64,000 nt of DNA from Turritopsis dohrnii (GCA_027922465.2 BQMF02000669.1:62001-126000); one strand, 5' to 3'. Positions 31,229-43,331 are shown, counted from the stretch's first letter. The notes: generated from the sequence alone by a model not told the origin. Made by a program: numbers and translations.

Positions 31229-34200
31229 ATAACAACAATGACATTGGCAACAATTTTTAATTCCCTTTCTATTTTCATAGAACCTGTCAAGCCCTACGAA
31301 AGAGATGACGTCAGAATGCCAAATTAACGCCACCCTCGCCATACAAACAAATACCAAATGTTGCAGATGAACTTTTCCCATTCTTAGCTCAATATGATTC
31401 GCAAAACGAATTCACGAAGTCTTATTTGAAACTAATGGAGAATTTCATTATGTAAGATAAGTTTTTCATTGTTTTTCAATTTCTTTGTTCTTCCATTTGA
31501 CTTCAAATTAAAATTCATTTTAATGGTATCAATAATAAAGCAAAGGAGGAAACTTCTTTTTTTTCAATGATGGTAAATTTTTTATGGTAGTTACATTTTC
31601 TGCTTATGATTCATGAATGACTTCTCTCTTCTTTATGTTACCACGTCAGGTGTCTGCTTTTGTTGTTACTCAACAACGATATCATTGTACCTCAGCGAAT
31701 CCATATTTTCAGCTTTATGAATTTTGAGAATTAAGGAGAAGGAGAGAGGGAGGGATAATCCTAATTTAATTTACAAAGAAAATTCATAAATAATTTAATA
31801 ATAATAACCGGCCGAAATAACCCGAAAATTACTTTTAATTACTACCCTAATATTTCATTTTACCTTTCATCATTTTTTTTCAAAAAGAAAGAGCAGATAG
31901 TGATGGATACATAAGAAAGAGAAGAGATCATTCTAAGTATTAAAGAATGGGAAAATCTCTTCACCTGTCTTCTAGCGAACAAGGAAATTCATCAACAAAA
32001 CAACAACAGAAGATCATGTAGACTAAACAACAGGCCTTTTTATGGTCTGGATAGCTGAAAATATCATGAGAGGGTCTTTGTTTCAATATCTCGTGTATAT
32101 TCAAACTTTTTATTGTATTACATCTTCCACTATTTCTAAAGAATTATAAAACAGAAAGATTTATTTAACAGAAACACCTTTGATGAAGAACTTTTTCTGT
32201 ATTCAAGGGGTGGATTATTATTATTTTTATTTTAGTTTGCTTTTATTCCCAATCTTCCTGTCTTTATTTGTATCATATTGAGTTTTAGAAAAAATTTGGA
32301 AAACATTATTGAATACCTCCTGAGTATATAGCTTTGCTAACAAACAATTGATCATCTTTTGATCAAAAGATATGTTTCCTTAACTTCGCAAGTGGCAATG
32401 TGTCTTCAATGTTTCTTTCATTATTTTGTGTTTTCGAAGACCAATTGGCCTTTGACATCATAGAAAGCGATTTATCTATCGAAAAAGTTGCCTCTGTTAC
32501 CCAATGAAAGTTGTCATTGTTTAGGCTAATCCAGTGCTAATATTGCCATAACGACAAATCAACTTGCCTCTTTTTTTCTTCCATGCCTTGTGCTACCAAA
32601 AAATATGCAACAGATCTGCGTGATGGTCATTGCGAGCAACAAGATATACCAATAAATTGACATTCTAGAATAAAATAATAAAAAGTTAGTCCTCTCTAGC
32701 ATTTCTATAGGTTTGTCATATCAACAGGCAAAAAACCTTGATATGTATTCAATTGGCCGATTGAATATGAAGTAGGGAATGTGAATTCATTACAAGTCAT
32801 ATTGTATCGTACGTCCCACAAAATGATTAATATGCAAAATCAATACTTACCTTATTTCTGTATATTTTATTGTTTTTTCCCAGTCTATGGATATTTCTCC
32901 TTTTACCCCTTGAATGGTGTTGTCTTTGTTGAGTCGTACTAACCTATCATTGAACACGTAGAGGCCAACATATATTCAGGCGGTTACAACCTTTAAGACT
33001 AACAGGTGTTAAATCGGATAAGGTTCAATACAATAAATTAATTGCAACAAGAGATAAAGAAATAATCAAAGATATGAAGATTAAAATAGAAAACGATAAA
33101 AGAAAAACAACAAGCGAAGGAAGTGTTAAAAGAATTTAGCGCGTTTTAAAAATAATTCACAGATTAGGATTTCGGATGTTTGATGATTAGGTCAAATAAA
33201 TTTTCAACCGATGATATATGCATGGTGTGAAGTTATTGCATCACTTAAATTTCGGAACATATCACATCTTTGTGTTGGAAAAATCCGCACAAAAGCTTGA
33301 AATTGAGTTTTATAGAAGTTATGAAGCCTTTTTATAAAAGTTCGATACTAGATAACGATTATTTATTGAGTTGCAGTTCCTTTTTATCTCGATTATAATA
33401 TCGTAGATATGATGCAAGAATTGAAACAGGGAACACATTTACCAAACATGACGTCACAATCTACTAATATGCGTGGTGTGCAGGAGATCTTTTCTTATCG
33501 AACGCGAATTAATGAATGAATGAATGCATGAATGAATGAATGAATGAATCAATTTTTAATCAGCGTATGTACTACAGCTAGACTAGACACCGTGATACTT
33601 AAATCCAGCCTAAGCGTAATCCAATCATATTTTGTAAGGTCTCCACCGTTAGCATTTCAATAAAAGACCTTTAAGTTAGGAAGTTTATGCAAGTTTTTCC
33701 ATATAACAACCAATAAAATAAAACCTTAGACTGTACTTGCGTGCATTCACTTCCCGTTGAAACTTGGTATATACTTGGTATACTTGGTATATAGATATCT
33801 AGCTGCAATCCTTAGTTCTACTAATCAGTTCATTTTCTTTAAGGTTTTAGATATATTACTAATGTTTTTTAGAAAAACATTCTGGAAGAGAATGATTTAA
33901 AAAAAATCTAACATTGAAAAATTGAGTTTCAAACTGAAATCTTATTTTCATGTGGTGAAACTTCTAAGACATGTGACTATCTCTAGGGGGTACTAATATT
34001 AAGGATATTTTGTAATTTGCTAAAATGGCCGAAACGATTGCTAAATAAAGTGTTTATGAAACATTCAAACAAAACTTTTGTAAAATGAACTTTTTGAAAT
34101 CCTTTCTAATTCTGAATGTCTGAAAAAAGAAAAATCAGAAAAAAATGTTCAGAACTTACTCATAATAATATTTAACTCAGTTGGCACTCCTTCGCTCCTG

Positions 34201-34380
34201 TTAAATGGAAACATGGAACACTTAGAATTCTCCTTTCATAATATTTGATCTAATGCACTCATCTGAAATCACACATTCGAAATACACGTTCATCAATGTT
34301 AACCATATCCACACTGGCATTGGAACCAAGTCCTTAAAAATGTTAAAGAAGAAACCCGCAATACAATAGTTGTTGAAAAC
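31229..34380. other. Intergenic sequence, nothing recognised
   Basis: No coding frame over 60 codons is convincing. A short GAAT microsatellite lies at 33511-33550 and a CTTGGTATA triplication near 33770-33795. Confidence 0.5.
33511..33550. repeat. GAAT microsatellite
   Basis: About ten tetranucleotide units with one GCAT interruption. Confidence 0.9.
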
Positions 34381-34655
34381 CGACCGACTGGTAGCCTTGT
34401 GATGGTGTGTTTGAGTGTTCGCTTCCTATTCGGGAGGTCGCGAGTTCAATCCCCGAGCGAGTGATGCCAGCGACTATAACACTCCTCTATGCTTAGTACT
34501 CAGTGAAAGAGTAGGAATGATGTCTGGTTGTCTAGTAAAGCGGTTCCTGTCATTACGTCTTCCGTAGCACAAATGGGGGTTTGAAATGCTCTAGGACCTC
34601 TTTCGCAGGATCCTCATTGATAACAACACCTTAAGGAACTGAAGAGGCTATCTGG
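34381..34655 (+). mobile_element. tRNA-derived SINE, copy 2
   Basis: Same head and body as 973-1262. It has a small insertion in the D-arm region (GATGGTGTGTTTGAG), a loop CTATTCG in place of CTGTTCG, and the B-box GAGTTCAATCCC. The body ends at GAAGAGGCTATC in both copies. Divergence between the copies is moderate, so the family is not very young. Confidence 0.8.
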
Positions 34656-34759
34656 TTAATTATTTTTTTTAACCATTTATTTACTTATTTTCTTTTTTTT
34701 CTTTTTACAAAATAATAAAATTTTTTATAAAATATATACATAAATATTCAACAACAATG

Positions 34760-35428
34760 GTTTAACAACGCCTGGTGACTTCAGCGATGGTTTCGTCAAC
34801 CAGGTTAATTTTCTTTGTAAGACTTCTTGAGCTTCGCATCATCAGCAGCATCGAACGGATGAAAAGTTTATCACTGTTCTGATCCACCCTTTGATAACGC
34901 TTGGTTTTAATCATTTATTTGACGTCGGTTTACCATAGTTAAAAGAAAAATCTGGTAAATCGTTGAATGCTATGCTAGTTACGTCTAGAAATGAGTTCTT
35001 AATATTTGATGTCGGCAGTTTAAAATATTTGATGTCGGCGTTTAAAATTTCCTGCATTTCGTAGACGTTCATTTCGTTCACGAAACCGATTCTTCAGATG
35101 TTCAGGCCAGTGATCATCGTAGATGGATTAGTATGCTCTTTGCTGCTGAGAACTCCATTCTTTCTTTAATCGGAAGACAGTTGAGGTTGACGGTGTTAGA
35201 AGTTCTACTATAGTGGTTGGTGACGTAACTTGTTGCTGCATTCTGAAGTTTTTGCAGCCATTTCTTCAATTTTTCGGGCGATTCCATGAATACGATGATG
35301 TAGTAGTCAAGTTTAGTGAAGATCAACATTTCAGCTAAACTTTTCCTCAGGTGGAATGGCGTGAATCTTTGGATTTTTTTATCATTCTCTGCGTTGAATA
35401 ACCGCAAGACAATAAACAGATATTGCAT
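34760..35428 (-). pseudogene. LINE C-terminal fragment
   Basis: The minus frame 35428-35114 reads RKSLAEMLIFTKLDYYIIVF, then LQKLQNAATSYVTNHYSRT, then LNCLPIKERMEF. This is the thumb and C-terminal region of a LINE reverse transcriptase (the LKKLQNAAARFV...LPI..RI style). After a frameshift near 35110 it continues as DDHWPEHLKNRFRERNE and decays. Its 5' side is cut by the repeat starting near 35411. Confidence 0.6.
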
Positions 35429-35873
35429 GGCTTTTTATTGAATATCGCGATTTATTAACTCGAGGTGTTTGATATTCAACGACGCGAAGCGGAGTTGAAT
35501 ATCAAACACCGAGTTTTATCATATACCAAAAAAGAATTACAATAACACATTTTTGCTTCTTTTTTTCAATCAGTTAACTTATTCAACGCTCAGAAGTTCT
35601 GTATTACAATCAAAAAACTAGAAAATGAATGCAACCTTACAAAACATAGACATTTTAAAAAATAAATTGGTACAGTAACAATATTTGGAAAGTTAACTTT
35701 GATTAAAATTAAAAACACAGTCATTCAAAAATCCAAAATGGGAAGACATTGTATTGCGCCGTTGAATATCAACAACGACCGTGTAACATCGCATCATCGC
35801 ATCATCGCATCATCGATCATACGGAACATTCAAATTTATTGTAGATAAAAAAAAGCTTATAGGTATATAATAA
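35411..35873. repeat. Repeat A, left copy
   Basis: Begins AATAAACAGATATTGCATGG and ends with GATAAAAAAAAGCTTATAGG, then TATATAATAAT. A second copy in the same orientation begins at 46748, after a separate copy of the 43-bp end segment. The right copy lacks one arm of the hairpin below and has other deletions. This looks like a tandem satellite-like or dispersed repeat split by the DIRS insertion. Confidence 0.75.
35459..35513. repeat. Perfect-armed hairpin inside repeat A
   Basis: GGTGTTTGATATTCAAC and GTTGAATATCAAACACC form the arms around a 13-base GC-rich loop, GACGCGAAGCGGA. In the right copy the second arm is deleted, consistent with hairpin-provoked deletion. Confidence 0.9.
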
Positions 35874-35874
35874 T

Positions 35875-36399
35875 TTCTCAATTACGTCAGGCCGCGTAGC
35901 GGCCGCATTGTAATTGGAATTTTATGAATATGAAATTGGAATACGATTTAATATTGGTTAATCGAGCCCATTCCCGCACATAATGGAACCCCAAAGTGAA
36001 GAGAACATTAGAACCGGACGGAACCACCTATAAAACTCTTCTAAAATAATAATCAACCCTTTAGAAACCAAACAGGGTATATATCTTCTGTTACATACAG
36101 GCGTATTCTACATAATTTCACAAACTATGATGGGGTACAAAGTAAAGAAAATAAGCAACAAATTAAACTCAAAATCTTTATTTCAGATCACATCAAACTA
36201 CATAAAATTTCTCTACCGCTTGTTATTGTAGTTATTGTAGTTGTTGCGATTACCTAAAAGGTAAATGGAAAGTAATGACAAGGGCGTTCTTGAAGGAGCA
36301 CAGGGCTGGAGGGTGGGACAATATTAAATCGTATTCCAATTTCATATTCATAAAATTCCAATTACAATGCGGCCGCTACGCGGCCTGACGTAATTGAGA
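35875..36399. mobile_element. Small TIR element related to the DIRS ends
   Basis: Inverted arms of about 75-85 bp start TTTCTCAATTACGTCAGGCC and contain the palindrome GGCCGCGTAGCGGCC. The inner parts read ATACGATTTAATATTGG and GGTTAATCGAGCCCAT, the same as the terminal repeats of the adjoining DIRS element. It has no genes. It may be a miniature DIRS derivative or an older copy into which the big DIRS recombined. Confidence 0.6.
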
Positions 36400-36489
36400 A
36401 ATTTTATTTCATATAAAATTTTCATACGATTTAATATTGGTTAATCGAGCCCATCCTCTTCATAATGGAACCCCGCGTTCCGTTCATCC

Positions 36490-37520
36490 TCAGTTCAAAG
36501 CGTTCGAGTGTCTTTTCAAAATCTTACCCTGATACGCCTGTGCCTTATTAACAATTGGCTTGTGATAATGTTTCTGCCAAGTAGTTTCTCCTGACCAATG
36601 TCCTCTTTGAAGAATTTCCTGCAAAGATAGCCCCATAATTTGTGCCTTAGAGGTCGATGCAGAACGACACGAGTGTGCTGTAAAAACACTCGTATCTACA
36701 CCTGAGCTTTTAAGAACAGATTTTACCCATCTAGCTATAGTGGAAGGTGTTACTTCTCTGTGAGGCTTAATTGAGCTTAATAGTAATTGGTGCTTGTTAT
36801 CTCCCCGCCATACTTTTGATATCTGCAAATAATGAGTCAAAATGAAACCACGCATAGATTTCTGTTCTCTGAAAACTCATAAAATTCTATTTGGGGCGGA
36901 CTTTCCCCTTTTTTTCTAACTTTGGTGTTCTCTGCAATATTGAATATATATGAGGTACCCGTATATATCATATAACGTATATCCAGGTATTTTAGTTCAG
37001 AGCTTCTGGAAGCTGAACATAATGCTAGTAGCATGGTAAGTTTAGAAACCAAAACCTGATCTGATAGCTCTGAGGCTTTGGGAAGAGAGTCCAAGTACTT
37101 CAAGACCTGTTGGACATCCCAAATGAACACAAATCGTGGCCGTGAAGGTCTTTCATTAAACACACCAGTGGTTAATGCACAAACACGAGGATGTTTCCCA
37201 ACTGCAAAGCCATCAACAGGTTCATGATAAGCTGAAATAGCTGACCTATGAGCATTGATAGAGCTATACTCGTATCCCTGTTCATAGAGAAAAGCAAGAA
37301 AATCTAAAACATAATTCAAAGTACACTTAGTGGGATCAACTTGTTGTTTGTCACACCAGCTAACCCACTTTCTCCAGGACGATTTGTAATTAAGATTTGT
37401 ACCTTTTCTTCTGGCACCTGTGATAAGTCTTGCAGCCCTTCCTGATATGCCTTCACCTGCCAGTATTTTCCCGAAATTTTCCAGGCCACTAATTTCAGTG
37501 TATGGTTTCTTATTAAAGGA
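36490..37520 (-). pseudogene. DIRS tyrosine recombinase
   Basis: The first part (end of the long frame 39350-36837) reads GISGRAARLITGARRKGTNL, SSWRKWVSWCDKQQVDP, VLDFLAFLYEQGYEYSSINA and HRSAISAYHEPVDG. It continues to LALCSASRSSEL (first catalytic Arg region) and LCVVSF before the stop. After a frameshift near 36840 the second part (36855-36490) holds STIARWVKSVLKSSGVD, then TAHSCRSASTSKA (the H-x-x-R box), GHWSGETTW and KHYHKPI, where a tyrosine in HYHK is the likely nucleophile. All signature residues are visible; only the frame is broken. The start overlaps the end of the upstream domain in another frame, as is usual in DIRS elements. Confidence 0.8.
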
Positions 37521-39373
37521 TGAGGGACACCTTGGGGATTTATCAGTAAATACTGCCTCTGTGGTAACAGAATTGGATCTGCAATTACCATTTGCAGAAG
37601 TTGACTGTACCACGATTGTGTTTGCCAAGCTGGTGTTATTAACACCATGCACACTTTTCCCCTCTTTGCTTTCATTAAGACCCTGCCTATTACTGAAAAT
37701 GGAGGGAAAGCGTATGGGTAGTAATTTTTCCACTCCTGTTGGAGAGTATCTACTGCTCTGCATCCTGGGTCTGGTTTCCACGACATGTATTCTGGCAACT
37801 GATGGAACAGTCTGGAAGCAAACAAGTCTACTTCTGGTCTGCCCCATTTTTGACAAATTTTCTGGAATACATGCGGAGACAGCCGCCATTCGCTGGAGTC
37901 CACAATATTCCTGGACATCCAATCGGCTCTTACATTGAGTTCCCCAGAAAGGTATTCTGCAGTAACTGTGATCTTCTGAGATAAAAGGTGTGTCCACAAG
38001 TCTTTTGAAAGCTGAATTAGTTGGACATTTTTTGTTCCCCCCCATCTTGACTAAGTATGCAAGGGCTGTCATATTGTCCACTTGGAAATGAATGTGTTGC
38101 AATTTCCACATTTTCGTGTAAGTGAGCGTTGCCAGATACACCGCCTTTAATTCCAATACATTCATGTGTAACTGGGTTTCCTCTTTGGACCATTGGCCCC
38201 TATTGGAACTCCTCTGCAAAAGAGCCCAAAACCTAGTTTCGACGCATCGGATTGGAGTATGACTTGATTTTGTGATTTCAAAAGAGATTTGCCCCTGTTC
38301 AGGGTTAGATTGTTTATCCACCATTGCAATTCCAGCAATGCTTCTTGAGTAAGTGTGACATATATTTTGTAATTGCCCTGTGACCTTAAGACTGTTATTA
38401 GATTTTGTTGTAGATATCTTATCTGCAGGTTTGCAGGGACTACTGCTTGTGATGTCGATGATAACTTGCCTATTAGACTGCTTAAGTCCCAGATTGTCAT
38501 TGTTGGATTGTCTATGACCTGTTGGCAATTTCCCTGTAACTTTAACACTTTTTCTTGGGGTAAGGTGATGATCATACTCTGGGAGTTTATTAGTATTCCC
38601 AAGAAGGCTATTTCCTGAACTGGCTCTAACACAGACTTGGGGATATTGACTACAAAACCTAGGTGTTGTAACAGGAAAATTAATGTGTCCCGGGCCATGA
38701 GCATTTCCTGTAATTTCTGACTCATTAGCAGCATGTCGTCTAGGTAAATTATTATTCTGATGTTTATCCTTCTCAGTATAGCAATGGGAATTTTCATTAA
38801 TTTTGTGAATATTCTTGGGGCTGGCCCCAGTCGAAAGCACAGGCACAGAAATTCGTAAAGGGTCCCCTGCCATTGGAAACGTACATACCTTTGTGACTTT
38901 GGGTGAAGAGGAACACAAAAGTAGGCATCTTTCAGATCGATCTTGCACATATAATCGTTTTCCTGCAACATTTCCTTGATAAGATGCACCCCTTCCATCT
39001 TGAAGTGTTGGTAAGGCACAAATGCGTTCAAATTTTTTAAATTTATGACTGGTCTGTTTCCCCCATCCTTTTTCCCAACCAAGAAAATGTTGCTCAGAAA
39101 TTCTCCCTTCACATGAAACGCTTTTCGGATGGCCCCCTTCATCAACATTGCTCCAATTTCTTCTGAAACAAGTTTCTCTTCCCTTTTTTTCATTTTTATT
39201 GGCTGGGGGAGTTTTTCCTGACTTGGTTCTGTCGTGAAGGGAATCTGCAACCCTGACACAATGTTTAAAATTTCCGTGTCGTTCGTGAGGGTCTCCCAGT
39301 TCTTCCGGAAGTATTTCAACCTTCCTGCTAAGGGGAAATTGCCTATGCATTGATCTTGGAATAAATTTCGAAC
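37316..39373 (-). pseudogene. DIRS reverse transcriptase-RNase H polyprotein
   Basis: The RT frame enters from the Penelope junction as DQCIGNFPLAGRLKYFRKNW, then LVGKKDGGNRPVINLKNLN, KIDLKDAYFCVPLHP (motif A), RLGPAPRIFTKLMK (motif B) and IIIYLDDMLLM (motif C). RNase H starts QSDASKLGFG, but near 38205 the frame shifts, continuing as MNVLELKAVYLATLTY and HFQVDNMTALAYLVKMGG. A second shift near 37990 restores the first frame, giving EYLSGELNVRADWMSR, then EVDLFASRLFHQLPEYMSW and YAFPPFSVIGRVLMKAKRG. This last domain is typical of DIRS and is followed by the recombinase. No ATG marks the start. Confidence 0.8.
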
Positions 39374-39463
39374 TAATGTATGTACATAAAAGTACTACTC
39401 GCCATGAATAATTAAATAAATCAGGAAGAACAACAAAATGTTAAAATTATTTTTAACGAAGCT

Positions 39464-39492
39464 TTTCGTAAGTAAAACTCTTACATCGTCAG
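39464..39492 (-). ncRNA. Hammerhead-like motif in Penelope terminal repeat (1)
   Basis: CTGACGA, one base, GTAAG-loop-CTTAC stem, GAAA. It is conserved in all terminal repeats of the cluster. Family knowledge: Penelope terminal repeats carry hammerhead ribozymes. The extra base before stem II and the lack of obvious stems I and III leave activity uncertain. Confidence 0.45.
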
Positions 39493-39616
39493 GTAATAAA
39501 ATACGTTAAAAAACATCAGTATATATTATAAAACCGTTAAATTCTCAAAGGGGAAACAAATATTTGCATGGGGAGTGGGGCTATAATACAAATTAATAAT
39601 ACAATAATTGCTTCCA

Positions 39617-41059
39617 TTATGTTACACCATTATGATAAAGTAAAAGTCGCCTTGACTCAATTTGATCGTTTATTCTTGGTCTTAATGATTTTATAAAAAA
39701 TGCTTCCAAAATCTTCCTCTTGAGACTATTGTGTGGAGCTCTGCAAATAATCCTCCACCTGAATGAATGTCCATCATTTAAAACAACATGATTGGATGGC
39801 TCAGATTTAGACGACAGTTTGTCATGCTCTGACCAACGTATAGAAGCATTTCTAACTGTCTCTCCAATATATTTCTCACCACATGTGCAGGTACCTTCAT
39901 AAATAACACAAGCAACGTGTGTTGTTTTATCTTTCAAATTGAAAAGGTCCTTAATCTTCTTTGTCTTCCATAAAACAATAAATATAAAACTTTCTTTCGT
40001 AATACAATTTAAATGATTGATGAATTGTTTTACAACTTCCTCATTCTTTGGGCAGTATGGGAGCGTAAAATATATTTTCTTTTTATCTTCAAACAACCAG
40101 TCAGGTATGATTTGATCCTCTTTTTGACCATTAAAACTTCCAATAACACTGTTCTGAAAACGGTAAGGGTATCTAGCTTTCATGTACTTATGTTTTATGC
40201 TTTCAATTTCTTCTGCAAAATAATCAGAAATCTTAAAAGCTCTATGTAGGTCTCCATAAATAGAATTTCGTTTGTATCTTACAGGTACAGCGGAGTGCCA
40301 GTGTATTGGTAGTTTATTTTTTTTTCTGTGCACCCTAGTTTTAAAGCTATTGCCATCAGGAATAATTCTTGTATCGAGAAAGCGAGGAGGATTAATTTCC
40401 ATTGTCAGTTTGATATTCTGATGGTAACTGTTCAAGGAATCATACAAGATATCTGGCTGGTTTCTTTTTTGTTTTGCACAGGTATCATCTACATAACGTT
40501 TATACAATGGTGGATTAATGCGATTTACGACGTCTGCTTCCATCTTGGCCATGAAGATATTAGCAAAGACCACTGATATGGGTCCACCCATCGGGCAACC
40601 GTCGATTTGCTTAACTAAACGATTATTCACTGAAAATATACAATCGGATGATAATTTCCTCAATAGTTTGCGAAAGATACTTTCTTTACACAAGGGTTTT
40701 AACATATTTTTCCAGTATATTTCATCGCATATGTAATCAATTGTGTCATCTACGGGGATACTTGTGAACAGGGATTCCACATCGTACGATACTAATTCCT
40801 CGTCACTGTCTAAAGTAACTGCTTTTATAATCTCAGGAAATTTTAAACAGTCATCAATGACATACTCGTTTTTTGTAAGTGGTTGCAAATATTTCGATAT
40901 GACTTTAGATGCGTTATAAGTGGCAGTTCCTGTCTGATCTATAATTGGACGAAGGGTCAAAGCATTTAATTCGATTTCTTTAGTGGTCTCAAACTTGTGT
41001 GTTTTTGCTGTCGCAAAGAAGCGTGCTGGTCGATTGGATTGAGGTCGCAATATTTGCAT
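39617..41059 (-). pseudogene. Penelope-like RT and GIY-YIG endonuclease, minus copy
   Basis: The RT reads LRPIIDQTGTATYNASKVIS, ELVSYDVESLFTSIPVDDT (motif A), GCPMGGPISVVFANIFMAKM (motif B) and YKRYVDDTCA (motif C, YVDD). After a linker, the GIY-YIG-type endonuclease shows ACVIYEGTCTCGEKYIGETV, then ASIRWSEHD and NHVVLNDGHSF, with C-x-C just before the YIGET half. The domain order RT then GIY-YIG defines animal Penelope-like elements. The 480-codon frame has no internal stop. It is classed as broken only because its N-terminal region lies in another frame. Confidence 0.85.
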
Positions 41060-41960
41060 ACTCAGGATGGTCCTTAAAATCTCTATATAAAAAACTTTGG
41101 AAACTTGCTAAGTTCTTATGCATTGTATGTGTAGCGGGTTCGTATATTTTATGATGCATCCCGTCATTAATCATATCCTCAACCTTTTTAACATAGTCAC
41201 ATTTATTCATCACTACTACACACGATTCTTTATCTGCATCAAGTACAACGATGTTTTCATCCTTTCTTAATTTATTTAATTTCTTGAACGTATTGTCTCT
41301 TGTATGATAAACATTGTTGGCAAATCGGGTTGTCCATGATCTAAGGTATTCATGAAGTTTCTCTCTGTCCTGAGAATTAATAACAGAGTCAACTTTTAAT
41401 GCAACCGCTTCCATCTCAATTGCAATATCTCTCTTAATAAATCTATTTTTATCGGTGAAACAATGATGCAATCCAAAACTCAATAATCGAGTGTTTATAT
41501 TTGAACTAGACAAATTCACAACGGGAACATATGGTGAGAAGTTATTTCTGTGAATAGCTAGCTTGAAAATTTTCTTATTCTTGCCAATAAGTTGTTGGAT
41601 ATTATCCTTACGCATCAACTTTAGCAAACTTGACATACTCAGTTTGTAAAATAATTGGCCACACCTTGAGATTAAGATATTCTGTAATCTATTTAACTCA
41701 ACAAGGATGTTTTGTAACATACGTTCATTATCACGAAGTGTTGACTGTAAAATTAATCGCACAGCTTTCCACTCAACATTCTTATCATTAAAATGTCCCT
41801 TCACCTTTGCGAACGTTGGAGTAAAACGGTGATATAACGCTTGTGTAACAAAGCCGATGTCAGATGCTTTTCTTTGCAATTTTTCCACAAGTCTTTTCAT
41901 GTCTTTAACAATGGTAGCGATCTGTTCTGGTAAAATCTTTATAAAAGTACTACTCGCCAT
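40989..41960 (-). pseudogene. Penelope-like element N-terminal frame, minus copy
   Basis: Starts MASSTFIKILPEQIATIVKD and contains the N-terminal region preceding the RT: SLLKLMRKDNIQQLIGKNKK, then NIVVLDADKESCVVVMNKCD and VEDMINDG, which are characteristic of Penelope polyproteins. The frame ends 70 bp after the next one has begun. In a typical Penelope element the two would be one polyprotein. The same overlap occurs in the plus-strand copy, so the shift existed before the copies were made. Confidence 0.8.
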
Positions 41961-42018
41961 GAATAATTAAATAAATCAGGAAGAACAACAAAATGTTAAA
42001 ATTATTTTTAACGAAGCT

Positions 42019-42047
42019 TTTCGTAAGTAAAACTCTTACATCGTCAG
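42019..42047 (-). ncRNA. Hammerhead-like motif in Penelope terminal repeat (2)
   Basis: Identical to the motif at 39464. It lies between the stop of the upstream partial copy and the ATG of the downstream copy, the position expected for processing a tandem transcript. Confidence 0.45.
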
Positions 42048-42171
42048 GTAATAAAATATGTTAAAAAACATCAGTATATATTATAAAACCGTTAAATTCT
42101 CAAAGGGGAAACAAATATTTGCATGGGGAGTGGGGCTATAATACAAATTAATAATACAATAATTGCTTCCA

Positions 42172-42936
42172 TTATGTTACACCATTATGATAAAGTAAAA
42201 GTCGCCTTGACTCAATTTGATCGTTTATTCTTGGTCTTAATGATTTTATAAAAAATGCTTCCAAAATCTTCCTCTTGAGACTATTGTGTGGAGCTCTGCA
42301 AATAATCCTCCACCTGAATGAATGTCCATCATTTAAAACAACATGATTGGATGGCTCAGATTTAGACGACAGTTTGTCATGCTCTGACCAACGTATAGAA
42401 GCATTTCTAACTGTCTCTCCAATATATTTCTCACCACATGTGCAGGTACCTTCATAAATAACACAAGCAACGTGTGTTGTTTTATCTTTCAAATTGAAAA
42501 GGTCCTTAATCTTCTTTGTCTTCCATAAAACAATAAATATAAAACTTTCTTTCGTAATACAATTTAAATGATTGATGAATTGTTTTACAACTTCCTCATT
42601 CTTTGGGCAGTATGGGAGCGTAAAATATATTTTCTTTTTCTCTTCAAACAACCAGTCAGGTATGATTTGATCCTCTTTTTGACCATTAAAACTTCCAATA
42701 ACACTGTTCTGAAAACGGTAAGGGTATCTAGCTTTCATGTACTTATGTTTTATGCTTTCAATTTCTTCTGCAAAATAATCAGAAATCTTAAAAGCTCTAT
42801 GTAGGTCTCCATAAATAGAATTTCGTTTGTATCTTACAGGTACAGCGGAGTGCCAGTGTATTGGTAGTTTATTTTTTTTTCTGTGCACCCTAGTTTTAAA
42901 GCTATTGCCATCAGGAATAATTCTTGTATCGAGAAA
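42172..42936 (-). pseudogene. Penelope-like C-terminal copy, 5'-truncated, minus
   Basis: Same sequence as the end of the minus copy from LDTRIIPDGNSFKTRVHRKK through the GIY-YIG domain to the stop. It is followed without a gap by the untranslated repeat and the next copy's ATG at 41960. It starts abruptly at the AT tract. This upstream partial copy supplies the terminal repeat for the downstream one. Confidence 0.9.
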
Positions 42937-42955
42937 TATATATATATATATATAT
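42937..42955. repeat. AT tract at the inversion point of the Penelope cluster
   Basis: About nine AT units join two Penelope copies of opposite orientation that are truncated at different places. Probably filler or slipped sequence added at the junction. Confidence 0.85.
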
Positions 42956-43203
42956 ATTGGAGAGACTGTTAGAAATGCTTCTATACGTTGGTCAGAGCAT
43001 GACAAACTGTCGTCTAAATCTGAGCCATCCAATCATGTTGTTTTAAATGATGGACATTCATTCAGGTGGAGGATTATTTGCAGAGCTCCACACAATAGTC
43101 TCAAGAGGAAGATTTTGGAAGCATTTTTTATAAAATCATTAAGACCAAGAATAAACGATCAAATTGAGTCAAGGCGACTTTTACTTTATCATAATGGTGT
43201 AAC
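42956..43203 (+). pseudogene. Penelope-like C-terminal copy, 5'-truncated, plus
   Basis: Opens within the GIY-YIG domain (IGETVRNASIRWSEHDKLSS) and reads to the same stop codon as the other copies. The untranslated repeat and the ATG of the next copy at 43419 follow. It is truncated further in than its minus-strand counterpart. Confidence 0.9.
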
Positions 43204-43331
43204 ATAATGGAAGCAATTATTGTATTATTAATTTGTATTATAGCCCCACTCCCCATGCAAATATTTGTTTCCCCTTTGAGAATTTAACGGTTTTATAATA
43301 TATACTGATGTTTTTTAACATATTTTATTAC

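Noticed and set aside
38162..39350. The 837-codon minus frame as a single real protein
   Set aside because: Its first two thirds are an out-of-frame shadow of the reverse transcriptase; only the RNase H patch and the recombinase part are genuine.
40013..43207. Plus-strand frames of 70-126 codons opposite the Penelope genes, and the mixed 42827-43207 frame
   Set aside because: They are antisense shadows, or a chance fusion of antisense sequence with the truncated plus copy through the AT tract.
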